Below are positions 43,366 to 52,715 of a DNA stretch of 64,000 nt, one piece after another; within the stretch, counting starts at the first letter, position 1, and each line of letters opens with the position of its first letter. A program made the position numbers and the translations under genes. The stretch is from Mycobacterium sp. (GTDB taxonomy: Bacteria; Actinomycetota; Actinomycetes; Mycobacteriales; Mycobacteriaceae): the NCBI GenBank assembly GCA_021732005.1, contig JAKFVT010000025.1, forward strand, positions 124,001 to 188,000. Reading direction: 5' to 3'. The notes under the pieces are model-generated. The model was not told where the DNA came from and searched no databases. It worked only from the letters and a program-made list of their open reading frames with translations.

Positions 43366-44550
43366 ATGATGACTGAGCGGGTAATCGACCGGGTGCGCGA
43401 GAGCGCCGACCGACTGCGTGAGCAGGCCACCGAGGCCGAGAAGATCGGCATGCTCACCGACGAAACCGTCAAGCTGATGAAGGCGGCGGGCAACATCCGC
43501 CTGCTCCAGCCAAAAGCCCACGGCGGCTTGCAGGTACATCCACGCGAGTTCGCCGAGACCGTGATGGCCACCGCGGCGCTCGACCCGTCCGCGGGCTGGA
43601 TCAACGGCGTCGTGGGTGTGCACCCCTACCAGTTGGCGTATGCCGATCCCCAGGTTGCCGCCGAGATCTGGGCCGACGACGTCGACACCTGGGTGGCCTC
43701 GCCCTACGCGCCCCAGGGCGTGGCAACGCCGGTCGACGGCGGTTACATCTTCACCGGCAGATGGCAGTTCAGTTCCGGCACCGACCACTGCGACTGGATC
43801 TTCCTCGGGGCGATGCTCGGCGACGCCGCGGGCAAACCCCTGATGCCCCCGCAGATGCTGCACATGATCCTGCCCCGCCAGGACTACGAGATCGTCGAGG
43901 ATTCCTGGAACGTCGTGGGCCTGCGCGGCACCGGATCCAAGGACGTCATCGTCCGGGATGCGTTCGTGCCGTCGTATCGCACGATGGATGCGACGAAGGT
44001 GATGGACGGCACCGCCCAGCGCGATGCCGGGATGACGGACACGCTCTATCTGATGCCGTGGTCGACGATGTTCCCGCTGGGGATCAGCGCTGCGACCATC
44101 GGGATCGCCGAGGGTGCGCTGGCCGCCGCGCTCGACTACCAGCGGGAGCGGGTGAACGCCAGCGGGGTGGCGATCAAGGACGACCCCTACGTCATGTACG
44201 CGATCGCAGAGGCGGCGGCCGACATCAACGCGGCCCGACAGGAACTGCTCGCCAACGCCGACCGCATCTACGACATGGTCGACGCCGGCCGGGAGGTGTC
44301 CTTCGAGGACCGTGCGGCGGGCCGGCGCACCCAGATCCGCGCGGTGTGGCGCGCGGTCTCCGCGGTCGACGAGATCTTCGCCCGCTGTGGTGGCAACGCC
44401 GCGCGGATGGACAAGCCGCTGCAACGGTATTGGCGCGATGTTCATGTCGGGCAGGCGCATGCCATCCATGTGCCAGGCACCGTCTACCATGCCTCGGCGC
44501 TGAGTTCCCTGGGCGTGGATCCGCAAGGTCCCCTCCGAGCGATGATCTGA
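43366..44550 (+). CDS. HsaA-like flavin-dependent hydroxylase, copy 2
   Basis: A 394-residue paralogue of the protein at 32493, with identical length and the same signature segments (DPSAGWINGVVGVHPYQLAY, SSGTDHCDWIFLGA, GLRGTGSKDV). It is expected to use reduced flavin and O2 to hydroxylate a phenolic secosteroid-like intermediate. Differences are spread through the protein, so the copies have had time to diverge. The next gene is the dioxygenase, ten bases away. Confidence 0.87.
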   Translation: MMTERVIDRVRESADRLREQATEAEKIGMLTDETVKLMKAAGNIRLLQPKAHGGLQVHPREFAETVMATAALDPSAGWINGVVGVHPYQLAYADPQVAAEIWADDVDTWVASPYAPQGVATPVDGGYIFTGRWQFSSGTDHCDWIFLGAMLGDAAGKPLMPPQMLHMILPRQDYEIVEDSWNVVGLRGTGSKDVIVRDAFVPSYRTMDATKVMDGTAQRDAGMTDTLYLMPWSTMFPLGISAATIGIAEGALAAALDYQRERVNASGVAIKDDPYVMYAIAEAAADINAARQELLANADRIYDMVDAGREVSFEDRAAGRRTQIRAVWRAVSAVDEIFARCGGNAARMDKPLQRYWRDVHVGQAHAIHVPGTVYHASALSSLGVDPQGPLRAMI

Positions 44551-44560
44551 CGGGGCGACC

Positions 44561-45469
44561 GTGAGTCTGATCAAGGGTTTGGCCTACGTCACCGTCGCGG
44601 CGTCCGACATCGAGCGTTGGCGTCACTTCGCGTTCCATGTTCTTGGTTTCGCCCAGGGCACTGGCCCCGACGAGTCGGCGCTGTACCTGCGTATGGACGA
44701 GCGAGCCGCCCGCATCATCGTGGTTCCCGGCGACGTGGACAGGATCGTCACCGTCGGATGGGAGGTGCGTGACCACGCAGACCTGGAGCGCGTCAAAGCC
44801 GCGCTCGACACCGCGGGCGTCCCGTTCAAGCAACTGTCGCTCGACGAGGCGGACGCCAGACGGGTCGAGGAGGTCATCGCCTTCGACGATCCGGCCGGTA
44901 CCGCATTGGAGGTCTTTCACGGCGCGGTGCTCGATCACTCCCCCGTCGTGACGCCGTTCGGTGCCAGGTTCGTCACCGGCGCACAGGGTTTGGGCCACGT
45001 CGTGCTTCCCGCCCTCGACGTCGACGGGCTCTTCGCGTTCTACACCGAGGTCTTGGGCTTCGTATCGCGGGGCGCCTTCCGGGTCCCGGCGCCCCCCGAA
45101 TTCGGACCGTTGCGAGTGCGATTCATGGGCGTGAACCAGCGCCACCACAGCCTGGCGATCTGCCCGGCCCAGAGCCTGCGCGACCCCGGGTTGATACACC
45201 TGATGGTCGAAGTCGACTCGCTCGACGCGGTGGGTCAGGCGCTGGATCGGGTCAACGCCGAGGGCTTTGCACTATCGTCGACCCTGGGCCGCCACACCAA
45301 CGACAAGATGGTGTCGTTCTACGTGCGGGCGCCCGGCGATTGGGACATCGAATTCGGTACCGAAGGGATGCGCGTCGACGAAATGTATTACACCGCAGAG
45401 GAAATCACTGCCGACAGTTACTGGGGACATCGTTGGGTGTCCGACCTCCCGGCAGCGATGCGCCCATGA
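44561..45469 (+). CDS. HsaC/BphC-like extradiol dioxygenase, copy 2
   Basis: A 302-residue type I extradiol dioxygenase, paralogous to the one at 33691 with the same numbering of ligands: His146, His213 and Glu264. The GRHTNDKMVSFYVRAPGDWD region is unchanged between the copies. GTG at 44561 is the start. Its stop overlaps the ATG of the flavoprotein gene. Confidence 0.9.
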   Translation: MSLIKGLAYVTVAASDIERWRHFAFHVLGFAQGTGPDESALYLRMDERAARIIVVPGDVDRIVTVGWEVRDHADLERVKAALDTAGVPFKQLSLDEADARRVEEVIAFDDPAGTALEVFHGAVLDHSPVVTPFGARFVTGAQGLGHVVLPALDVDGLFAFYTEVLGFVSRGAFRVPAPPEFGPLRVRFMGVNQRHHSLAICPAQSLRDPGLIHLMVEVDSLDAVGQALDRVNAEGFALSSTLGRHTNDKMVSFYVRAPGDWDIEFGTEGMRVDEMYYTAEEITADSYWGHRWVSDLPAAMRP

Positions 45470-46935
45470 CCGTCGAGGATGACGTCACCCCGGTCCCCGC
45501 GTCGTCGATCGATACCTGGGATCACGAAGCCGATGTGGTCATCGTCGGCTACGGCATCGCGGGTGCCGCCGCTGCGGTGGAGGCAGCGCGTGCGGGCGCC
45601 GACGTGTTGGTGCTCGAGCGCACCGGGTCGTGGGGTGGCGCCGCGGCGATGGCCGGTGGCTTCATCTATCTCGGGGGCGGCACCCCGATCCAGAAGGCCT
45701 GCGGCTTCGAGGATTCGCCGCTCAACATGGCGGCATTCCTCAACGTGGCGATGGGGCCGGGGGCCGATGAGGCCCGGATCGCGGACTACTGCCAGGGCAG
45801 TCTCGAGCACTTCGACTGGCTGACGACGTGCGGCGTGCCGTTCAAAGCGGAATTCTGGGGCGAGCCCGGCTGGGAGCCGCCCGGCGATCAGGGTCTGATG
45901 TTCACCGGCGGCGAGAACGCCTACCCGTTCAACACGATCGCCGAACCCGCTCCGCGCGGGCATATTCCGCAGATGACCGGGAAGGTCGCCGGCGAGAAGA
46001 GCGGCGGATTCATGTTGATGAAGCCGCTGGTCGAAACCGCGACGTCGCTCGGCGTACGCGCCGTCTACGACGTGCGGGCACAGACGCTGATCGTCGAGTC
46101 CGACGGCCGGGTGGCGGGAGTGCTTGCGCGGCAGTACGGCGAGACGGTACGGGTGCGGGCCAGGCGCGGCGTCGTGCTGGCCGCGGGCAGCTTCGCCTAC
46201 AGCGAGTCCATGGTCAAGCAGTTCGCGCCGGCGATCGCGGGACGCCCCGCCGCGTCGATCGAACAGCACGACGGCCGCGCGATACGCATGGCGCAGGCAC
46301 TCGGCGCGGACCTCGCACACATGGACGCCACCGAGGTGGCGTTCCTCATCGACCCGCAGCAGACCGTGCGCGGCGTTCTCGTCAACGGGCTCGGTCAGCG
46401 CTATGTCCCGGAGGACATGTACTCCGGGCGCATCGGACAGCTGACGCTGTACCGGCAGGAGGACACCGCCTACCTGATCATCGACGGCGACGCACAAGAG
46501 GAAGCGATGGCCGCGACATCGGCCACCCCATTCCTCAAGCGGCCCGCGACGTGGGTGTGCGAGACGATCGCCGAACTCGAGGCGGAGATCGGTCTGCCGG
46601 TGGGCTCGCTGCAGTCGACGATCGCCGCCTACAACGAGGCGGCCTCGCGGGGCGAGGATCCACTGCTCCACAAGAAGCCCGAGTGGATCAAGCCCGTCGG
46701 TACCCCGGTCGGTGCGATCGACCTGCGGGCCAGCTGCGGTGGCTTCACCCTGGGCGGACTCATGACCTCGTTGGACAGCGAAGTCCTGCACGTCAGCGGA
46801 AGCCCCATCCCCGGGCTCTTCGCAGCCGGACGCTGCACCGCGGGACTGGCCGCCTGGGGCTACGCCAGTGGCGTGTCGCTCGGCGACGGCAGCTTCTACG
46901 GCCGGCGGGCCGGTCGCGCTGCCGCCGGCGCCTGA
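45466..46935 (+). CDS. KstD/fumarate-reductase-family FAD protein, copy 2
   Basis: A 489-residue paralogue of the protein at 34601: FAD fold DVVIVGYGIAGAAAAVEAARA, the GGAAAMAGGFIYLGGG segment and GLFAAGRCTAGLAAWGYASG. ATG at 45466 overlaps the dioxygenase stop by four bases. It closes module 2. A ring-ketone desaturation or reduction is the likely reaction. Confidence 0.8.
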   Translation: MTVEDDVTPVPASSIDTWDHEADVVIVGYGIAGAAAAVEAARAGADVLVLERTGSWGGAAAMAGGFIYLGGGTPIQKACGFEDSPLNMAAFLNVAMGPGADEARIADYCQGSLEHFDWLTTCGVPFKAEFWGEPGWEPPGDQGLMFTGGENAYPFNTIAEPAPRGHIPQMTGKVAGEKSGGFMLMKPLVETATSLGVRAVYDVRAQTLIVESDGRVAGVLARQYGETVRVRARRGVVLAAGSFAYSESMVKQFAPAIAGRPAASIEQHDGRAIRMAQALGADLAHMDATEVAFLIDPQQTVRGVLVNGLGQRYVPEDMYSGRIGQLTLYRQEDTAYLIIDGDAQEEAMAATSATPFLKRPATWVCETIAELEAEIGLPVGSLQSTIAAYNEAASRGEDPLLHKKPEWIKPVGTPVGAIDLRASCGGFTLGGLMTSLDSEVLHVSGSPIPGLFAAGRCTAGLAAWGYASGVSLGDGSFYGRRAGRAAAGA

Positions 46936-47003
46936 CTGCCCGCTCCCCCGCTCAGACCGTCAGTTCGGGACGGATTCTGTCCGCGTGTTCGTGTGACAGC
47001 GCA

Positions 47004-47042
47004 CACAGCGCTGTGCTAAAACTATATGACTAATAGTCATAT
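47004..47042. promoter_or_regulatory. Two palindromes upstream of the IclR gene
   Basis: CACAGCGCTGTG (47004-47015) is a perfect 12-bp palindrome. ATATGACT-AAT-AGTCATAT (47024-47042) is a perfect dyad with 8-bp arms, in an AT-rich pocket that could also hold a -10 element. They lie 36-75 bases before the IclR start and suggest autoregulation. Confidence 0.55.
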
Positions 47043-47078
47043 GCCTGGCTGGCATGCCGCTGAGACTGGGAGGCCCTC

Positions 47079-47915
47079 ATGACACTGACTGCCGAGAAGC
47101 CGGGCGAGACACCGAGTGCCGTCATCGACCGGATTTCGCTCGTCCTGGACTCGTTCGACGGGCCGGGGCGCCTGACGCTGGCACAGATCGTGCGCCGCAC
47201 CGGCCTGCCGCGGTCGTCCGCGCACCGCATGCTCGAACGGCTCGTCGCGCTGAGGTGGCTGCGCCGCGACGGCCGCGACTACGAGCTCGGGATGCGGCTG
47301 GTCGAGCTGGGATCGTTGGCACTGCATCAAGACCGCATCCACCGGGCCGCCATCCCACTGCTGCGCGATCTGCACCGGGCGACGGGGCTGGTCGTGCAAC
47401 TCGCGGTCCTGGACGGCTCCGACGTGGTGTACCTGGAGAAGATCGGTGAGCAGATGGGAGCGGCGATCCCGACCCGCGTCGGCGGCCGTCAGCCGGCCCA
47501 CTGCACGGCGATCGGTAAAGCCATCCTCGCCGATAAGGACGTCACCGGGATCGACCTGTCCGACCGCAAGACCCGGTTTTCGATCGCCACCGCTCCGCAG
47601 CTGGCCGCCGAGATGGCCAAGGTCCGCGCGCACGGTGTGGCCTTCGAGCGTGAAGAGTCGCTGCCCGGCTTCGGGTGCGTGGCAGCACCCATCGGGCCGG
47701 ACGGTCACGCGGTGGCAGCGGTCTCGGTGTGCGGACCGATGAATCGGATGGCCTTCGACAGCCGCCTGGTGGCACCGGTGAGAATGACGGCCATGGGTAT
47801 CTGGCGAAGCGCCGAAGGCGGTCCGGACCGAGTCGCTCCCACGCTGCAGCCGCTTCGTCCACTACGCGCCGGCCCCGCCGCGCCCCGCACCGTCGGGCGC
47901 CTGCAGCCCGCGTGA
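47079..47915 (+). CDS. IclR-family transcriptional regulator
   Basis: A 278-residue protein with an N-terminal winged helix (LTLAQIVRRTGLPRSSAHRM) and a C-terminal effector domain (YELGMRLVELGSLALH, GRQPAHCTAIGKAILA, FGCVAAPI). The last 35 residues form a Pro/Arg-rich tail. IclR proteins often control aromatic and steroid catabolism. It follows module 2 and overlaps the esterase gene by four bases, so it is placed to control the whole cluster. Confidence 0.87.
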   Translation: MTLTAEKPGETPSAVIDRISLVLDSFDGPGRLTLAQIVRRTGLPRSSAHRMLERLVALRWLRRDGRDYELGMRLVELGSLALHQDRIHRAAIPLLRDLHRATGLVVQLAVLDGSDVVYLEKIGEQMGAAIPTRVGGRQPAHCTAIGKAILADKDVTGIDLSDRKTRFSIATAPQLAAEMAKVRAHGVAFEREESLPGFGCVAAPIGPDGHAVAAVSVCGPMNRMAFDSRLVAPVRMTAMGIWRSAEGGPDRVAPTLQPLRPLRAGPAAPRTVGRLQPA

Positions 47916-48838
47916 CACTCGATCCCCAGATCGCCGGCCTGATCGACACCCTCGACTCCGGGTTCCCGCCGGTGCACACGATGACCGGCGCCGACGCCCG
48001 TGCGGCGATCCGCTCCCGGTTCGTCCCGAACCCGAACCCCGAACCGGTGTTCCAGGTCGCCGAACACCGCGTCGACGTCGTCGACGGCAGCGTCGGGTTC
48101 CGGGTGTACCGGCCCGCATCCGATAGCCCGTTGCCGATACTCGTCTACGCCCACGGCGGCGGATTCGTGTTCTGCGACCTCGACAGCCATGACGACTTGT
48201 GCCGAAACCTCGCCAATCTCATTCCCGCCGTGGTGATCTCGGTCGACTACCGACTCGCACCCGAGCATCGGTGGCCCACCGCTGCCGAAGACGTGTTCGC
48301 GGTCACCCACTGGGCGGCGGCGCACGCCGCCGAACTCGGCGGGGATGCCACCAGGCTTGCGGTCGGCGGCGACAGTGCGGGCGGCAACCTCGCCGCGGTC
48401 ACCGCGGTGATGGCCCGCGACCGCGGCGGCCCGGCGATCGGCGCACAGCTGCTGCTGTATCCCATGATCGCCGCCGATTTCGACACCGAGTCCTACCGGC
48501 TGTACGGCCGCGGCTTCTACAACCCGCGGCCGGCGCTGCAGTGGTACTGGGATCAATACGTGCCCGCCGTCGAGGATCGGCACCATCGGTACGCCTCACC
48601 TCTGCAGGCGGATCTGGCCGGGCTGCCGCCCGCCGTCGTGGTGGTGGCCGGTCACGACCCGCTGCGCGACGAGGGCAACGCCTACGCGAACGCCCTGACC
48701 GCAGCGGGGGTTCCGACCACCCGATGCTCCTACGACGGCGGCGTCCACGGCTTCATGACGATGCCCATGCTCGACATCGCCCACCAGGCCCGCCGGGAGG
48801 CCGGTCGCGCGCTGGCTGATGTGCTCGACTGTGGCTGA
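47912..48838 (+). CDS. HSL-family esterase/alpha-beta hydrolase
   Basis: A 308-residue hydrolase of the hormone-sensitive lipase family with oxyanion motif HGGG (YAHGGGFVF), nucleophile GDSAGG, acid in GHDPLRDEG and His in GGVHGF. It would cleave an ester or lactone, a natural next step after a Baeyer-Villiger oxidation. GTG at 47912 overlaps the IclR stop. Confidence 0.85.
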   Translation: MTLDPQIAGLIDTLDSGFPPVHTMTGADARAAIRSRFVPNPNPEPVFQVAEHRVDVVDGSVGFRVYRPASDSPLPILVYAHGGGFVFCDLDSHDDLCRNLANLIPAVVISVDYRLAPEHRWPTAAEDVFAVTHWAAAHAAELGGDATRLAVGGDSAGGNLAAVTAVMARDRGGPAIGAQLLLYPMIAADFDTESYRLYGRGFYNPRPALQWYWDQYVPAVEDRHHRYASPLQADLAGLPPAVVVVAGHDPLRDEGNAYANALTAAGVPTTRCSYDGGVHGFMTMPMLDIAHQARREAGRALADVLDCG

Positions 48839-49811
48839 GGTGTTCGTCGTCGACCGGGTGGTCACCGCACCGGGTTGCGCGCAGGCTTTCGTCGACCTGT
48901 ACCTGTCCGGCTATGTTCCGGGGGCACGCGAGCGCGGGATGGAACTGCGCGACGTACTCGTGAGCCCACCGATCCGGTTCGACGACCGCCCCAACACCGT
49001 GACGATCACCTGGTGCCTGCCGAGCCCGCAAGCCTGGTGGCAGATGACGTGGCTGGCTCGACCCGATCCGTCGATTGCCCGCTGGTGGCAAGACATCTCA
49101 GGACTTGTGATCGAGCACAGCCGTACTGTCGCGCAGCGAGCCGACGACATGGCGGGCACCGGAACCGCGGCGCCACTTCCCGACTCGCCCGGCAGCGACA
49201 TGGTCGGTGTCACCCGCCTGCTCGACGTCGTCGAGTCGGAGCGCGACCGGGTGCTCGACGCGGTGCGCTCGGCCGCCGAAGCTACTGGTGCACTGCGCGC
49301 ACTCGTCCAGCCGACGTCGGCCGGGTCGCGTAATGGTGGTGACATTCTGGTGCACCTGCGATTCGCGGACCAGATGACCTGGGCTGAAAGCACATTCGAC
49401 GACGCGCTCCGCGACCCGGCGATCACCCGGGTCAACGGCGTCACGTACACGGGCGCACCGCTGCGTCGTGGGGATGGCACTGTGTACCGAACGCTGCTGT
49501 TGCGGGTGCCACCCGAGACATCCGCCGAGGACGTCACCGCCTTCGAACATGAACTGGCGATGATGCCCCGCTATGTGCCGACCATCCAGGCCTGGCAGCT
49601 CAGTCGCGTCAGTCAGTCAGTCGGTACGACCCGGTGGACCCACGTCTTTGAGCAGGAGTTCACCGACGTCGACGGCCTGATGGGCCCGTACCTGATGCAC
49701 CCGGTGCACTGGGCGGTCGTGGACCGTTGGTTCGATCCGGAAACGACCGACATGATCGTCCGAGATCGGGTGTGCCACAGCTTCTGCGAGACCGACGCGC
49801 CCGTCCTCTAG
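48831..49811 (+). CDS. Dabb-type (stress-responsive A/B barrel) protein
   Basis: A 326-residue protein made of ferredoxin-like alpha/beta-barrel modules. The C-terminal segment (WTHVFEQEFTDVDGLMGPYL, then HPVHWAVVDRWFDPE) matches the Dabb domain. The N-terminal half has a similar but weaker pattern. GTG at 48831 overlaps the esterase stop; a GTG at 48819 is an alternative. Function unknown; such folds often bind small hydrophobic ligands. It is convergent with an SDR gene, sharing CTAG at the stops. Confidence 0.65.
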   Translation: MAEVFVVDRVVTAPGCAQAFVDLYLSGYVPGARERGMELRDVLVSPPIRFDDRPNTVTITWCLPSPQAWWQMTWLARPDPSIARWWQDISGLVIEHSRTVAQRADDMAGTGTAAPLPDSPGSDMVGVTRLLDVVESERDRVLDAVRSAAEATGALRALVQPTSAGSRNGGDILVHLRFADQMTWAESTFDDALRDPAITRVNGVTYTGAPLRRGDGTVYRTLLLRVPPETSAEDVTAFEHELAMMPRYVPTIQAWQLSRVSQSVGTTRWTHVFEQEFTDVDGLMGPYLMHPVHWAVVDRWFDPETTDMIVRDRVCHSFCETDAPVL

Positions 49812-50695
49812 AGGCCGTCGGGCAGGATGTTCGGATTCGCCCACGCCGGAGGCTCCAGCGGGGGCAGTACGGTGAGCCCGTCGAGTGAGTGCACCGGAAG
49901 GTCCTGCGCCCACGGGTAGTGCAAGCTGAAGGCCACCAGACCCGTTCGCTGTTCGGCCGGGAGGTGACACATCGCCAGGACGGTCTCGGCCAGGTATTCC
50001 ACCGGCTCGGTCGGAAAGCTGTCCGGTATCAGCGACGCAGCGCCGGGAGTGCGCACCGCTGTCGACGGGCCCACGCAGTTCACCGCGATGTTGGCGTCCA
50101 GCAGTTCGGCGGCGACGCCTTGGGTGAAGCGGTGCAACGCGGCCTTGCACGACGCATAGATCACATCCCCGGCGGTCTTGTTGTAATCGCGAAACGGCCG
50201 GACCGGCGGCACTCCGGTGACCGATCCGATGTTGACGATCCATCCCGCACCTTGTCGGCGCATATGCGGCACAGCGGCTTTCGTCAAGACAAATGGCGTT
50301 CTCAGGTAGTGCTCGACGGTTCGATCGAAGGTTTCCAGCGACATGTCCTCGACAACCGAATAGTCGGCGTAGCCCGCGTTGTTCACCACGATGTCGATGC
50401 GGCCGGTCCGCTCCACCACCGCATCGATCAGGCCGTTACGTGCGGCGGGGTCTTCGAGATCAGCGGCGAGACCGAAAGCGTCACCGCCGGCAGCGTCGAT
50501 GAGCGCGACCGTCTCCTCGATGGTGCCGGGCAACGACGCGCTGATCCCGGCCCGCAGCGACGGCGACGGCGTGTGGGCCCGGGCGGTGACCGCCACGGTG
50601 GCGCCCTCGGCAGCCAATCGCTGGGCGATCGCGCGCCCGATTCCGCGGCTGCTTCCCGTCACCAAGGCCGTTCTCCCGGCGAGGATCTGACTCAT
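49808..50695 (-). CDS. SDR oxidoreductase
   Basis: A 295-residue short-chain dehydrogenase: GSSRGIGRAIAQRLAAEGA, NNAGYADYS, catalytic Ser in GSVTGV and YASCK. An extra stretch of about 15 residues after the second strand and an acidic, Pro-rich C-terminus are present. It overlaps the end of the upstream BVMO-3 gene by four bases. It probably makes or consumes the ketone handled by BVMO-3. Confidence 0.85.
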   Translation of the reverse strand: MSQILAGRTALVTGSSRGIGRAIAQRLAAEGATVAVTARAHTPSPSLRAGISASLPGTIEETVALIDAAGGDAFGLAADLEDPAARNGLIDAVVERTGRIDIVVNNAGYADYSVVEDMSLETFDRTVEHYLRTPFVLTKAAVPHMRRQGAGWIVNIGSVTGVPPVRPFRDYNKTAGDVIYASCKAALHRFTQGVAAELLDANIAVNCVGPSTAVRTPGAASLIPDSFPTEPVEYLAETVLAMCHLPAEQRTGLVAFSLHYPWAQDLPVHSLDGLTVLPPLEPPAWANPNILPDGL

Positions 50696-52614
50696 TGCAG
50701 GATGAAATCGTCTTCGACGGGAGCGCGGTGCTGCCGCCACAGATCGACCAGCCGGTACGGGGTGGCGACGACGACGCGACCCGATTCCGACCGGTAATAG
50801 GTGTGGGCATTGGGTGTGTGGCACCAGACCGTGCGTTGCATGGCCTCGTCGATCCCGGCGACGTAGTCGTCGTACGCCTGCCGGGTCACCTCCATCGTGC
50901 TCGCCTCGCGTAATGCCATGAGCTGCAGGCATTCCACGATGTAATGAGCGAGGACCTCCATCGAGAAGTTCGCGCCGGCGCCGTGTCCCGGGCTGTAGTT
51001 GGGGGCCGAGGTGATGAACAGGTTCGGAAATCCCGGGACGGTGCCACCGCGGTAGGCGCGCGGACTCGTCCCCCACTCCCCTGCCAGCGTCGCGCCGTCA
51101 CGGCCCCGGATGTCGATCGTCGACAGGAAGTCGAGGTGGTAGCCGGTTGCGTAGATGATGACGTCGAGGTCGATCTGGCGGCCGTCGGCAGTGCGGATGC
51201 CATCGGCGTTGACCTGCGCGGGTTCGCTGGCTTCGACGTCCACGTGCTCGCGGGTCAGAGCGGCGTAGTAGCCGCCGGGATCGCGGATGATGCGTTTGCC
51301 GTACGGCGCGAAATCGGGGGTAACCTTGCGCGCCAATTCGGTCCCGACTCCGAACATCTGGTCGATGTAGTCCAGACACATCTGCAGCAAGACGTCATTG
51401 GCCGGTGAGATCGACAGATGATCCTGCGCCCAGTCCGGGTCCCGCAGGATGACCGGATAGTTGTTGTCCGCGGTCGCCCAGTACGACTTGAGCCGGTGCC
51501 AGTTCGCGTAGAAGGGCAGCACCCGCCCCAAGTAACGGCGGTGTTCGGGCACGGCGTCGGAGAGCCGTTTGCGCGGCGCGACCCAATGCGGCTGGCGCTG
51601 GAACACAGTGAGGTGCTCGACGTCGTCGACGCAGGCGTCCACGATCTGCACCGCCGTGCAGCCCGCCCCGATCACAGCCACCTTCTTGCCGGCAAGGTCC
51701 AGCGCCGGGTCCCACTGGGCTGAGTGAATACTGACTCCGGAGAACGTGTCTCGACCCTCGACTTCGGGAAAGCGCGGCCGGTTCAGGTAGCCCGCGGCGG
51801 TGACGACGACGCCGGCGTAGTCGACGGCGCGGGTGCCGTCGGCGGCGTGCGAGTGAATCTGCCACTGCTGGCGCTGCTCGTCCCACCACAGCGCGTCGAC
51901 CTCGGTGCCGAACCGGACGTGACGACGCAGATCGTGCTTGTCGGCCAGCGCCACCAGGTAGGCCTGGTACTCGGCGCCCTGCGGATAGTAGTTCGACCAG
52001 TCGGGGTTCACGTCCCGCGACAACGAGTAGTAGGCCGACGGCGTGTCCACGCCGATGCCCGGATAGGTTGTGGTCAGCCATGTTCCGCCGACTTCATCGT
52101 TGCGGTCGTAGAGCTGGAATCGCACGCCTTCTTCGGCCGCTGCCAGTGCGACCGCGATACCGGCGATCCCGGCCCCGATGATCGCCATCGTCGTGGTCGG
52201 CGGAATGTTCGTTGTCCGCGGCAACGTGGACTGTGAGGGCCGGAAACCCCCCTGCTCCAGAAGCAAGTCCACCTGTTCGTCGTCGACCTCCGCGCCCAAC
52301 GCGACGGGGAGACATTTCGCGAACAAATCGCGATCGTCGGAGGCAGTGGCCCCAGCGGGCCGGGGCCTGCCGAGTGCGGCCACGATCTCGTCGGCCAGGG
52401 CGCCAGCCGTGTCCGGGTCGGTCACCCCGGCCCGCTCGGGCGGATCGGGAACATGGTCGACCGTGGCGGCATACCGATCGATGACGGTGGGATCGCCGGT
52501 CATCTGCGCCAACACGGCCACGAGGACGCCGGCGTCAGCCTGCATCAGGTGGTCACGCAGTGTGCGGGCGTCGACTTCTGTGCTCGAGGCGACGGCAGAT
52601 GGTCCAGTGGTCAT
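50692..52614 (-). CDS. Baeyer-Villiger monooxygenase, copy 3 (long, HAPMO-like)
   Basis: A 640-residue flavoprotein with an N-terminal extension of about 140 residues before the FAD fold (MAIIGAGIAGIAVALAAAEEG). Fingerprint FSGVSIHSAQWD (FxGxxxHxxxWD) and NADPH fold VAVIGAGCTAVQIVDAC are present. The extension and WD ending are as in 4-hydroxyacetophenone monooxygenase, so it is of a different type from the two copies at 30769 and 41225. ATG at 52614 fits. It is divergent from the acyl-CoA dehydrogenase operon. Confidence 0.85.
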   Translation of the reverse strand: MTTGPSAVASSTEVDARTLRDHLMQADAGVLVAVLAQMTGDPTVIDRYAATVDHVPDPPERAGVTDPDTAGALADEIVAALGRPRPAGATASDDRDLFAKCLPVALGAEVDDEQVDLLLEQGGFRPSQSTLPRTTNIPPTTTMAIIGAGIAGIAVALAAAEEGVRFQLYDRNDEVGGTWLTTTYPGIGVDTPSAYYSLSRDVNPDWSNYYPQGAEYQAYLVALADKHDLRRHVRFGTEVDALWWDEQRQQWQIHSHAADGTRAVDYAGVVVTAAGYLNRPRFPEVEGRDTFSGVSIHSAQWDPALDLAGKKVAVIGAGCTAVQIVDACVDDVEHLTVFQRQPHWVAPRKRLSDAVPEHRRYLGRVLPFYANWHRLKSYWATADNNYPVILRDPDWAQDHLSISPANDVLLQMCLDYIDQMFGVGTELARKVTPDFAPYGKRIIRDPGGYYAALTREHVDVEASEPAQVNADGIRTADGRQIDLDVIIYATGYHLDFLSTIDIRGRDGATLAGEWGTSPRAYRGGTVPGFPNLFITSAPNYSPGHGAGANFSMEVLAHYIVECLQLMALREASTMEVTRQAYDDYVAGIDEAMQRTVWCHTPNAHTYYRSESGRVVVATPYRLVDLWRQHRAPVEDDFILQ

Positions 52615-52658
52615 GGCATCCGAGTATCGGAGAGCCACGCGGCACCGGCGGTCCGGTT

Positions 52659-52675
52659 GTCTACTCAGCGGGAGA
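52659..52675 (+). promoter_or_regulatory. CCGCTCA-N2-GGGA motif copy in BVMO-3/ACAD divergent promoter
   Basis: GTCTACTCAGCGGGAGA lies 45 bases from the BVMO-3 start and 41 bases before the acyl-CoA dehydrogenase start, so one site could serve both operons. Confidence 0.45.
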
Positions 52676-52715
52676 CTCGGCGGTGACGGAGGTTCCCCGG
52701 CCTAGAGTTCGGCCC

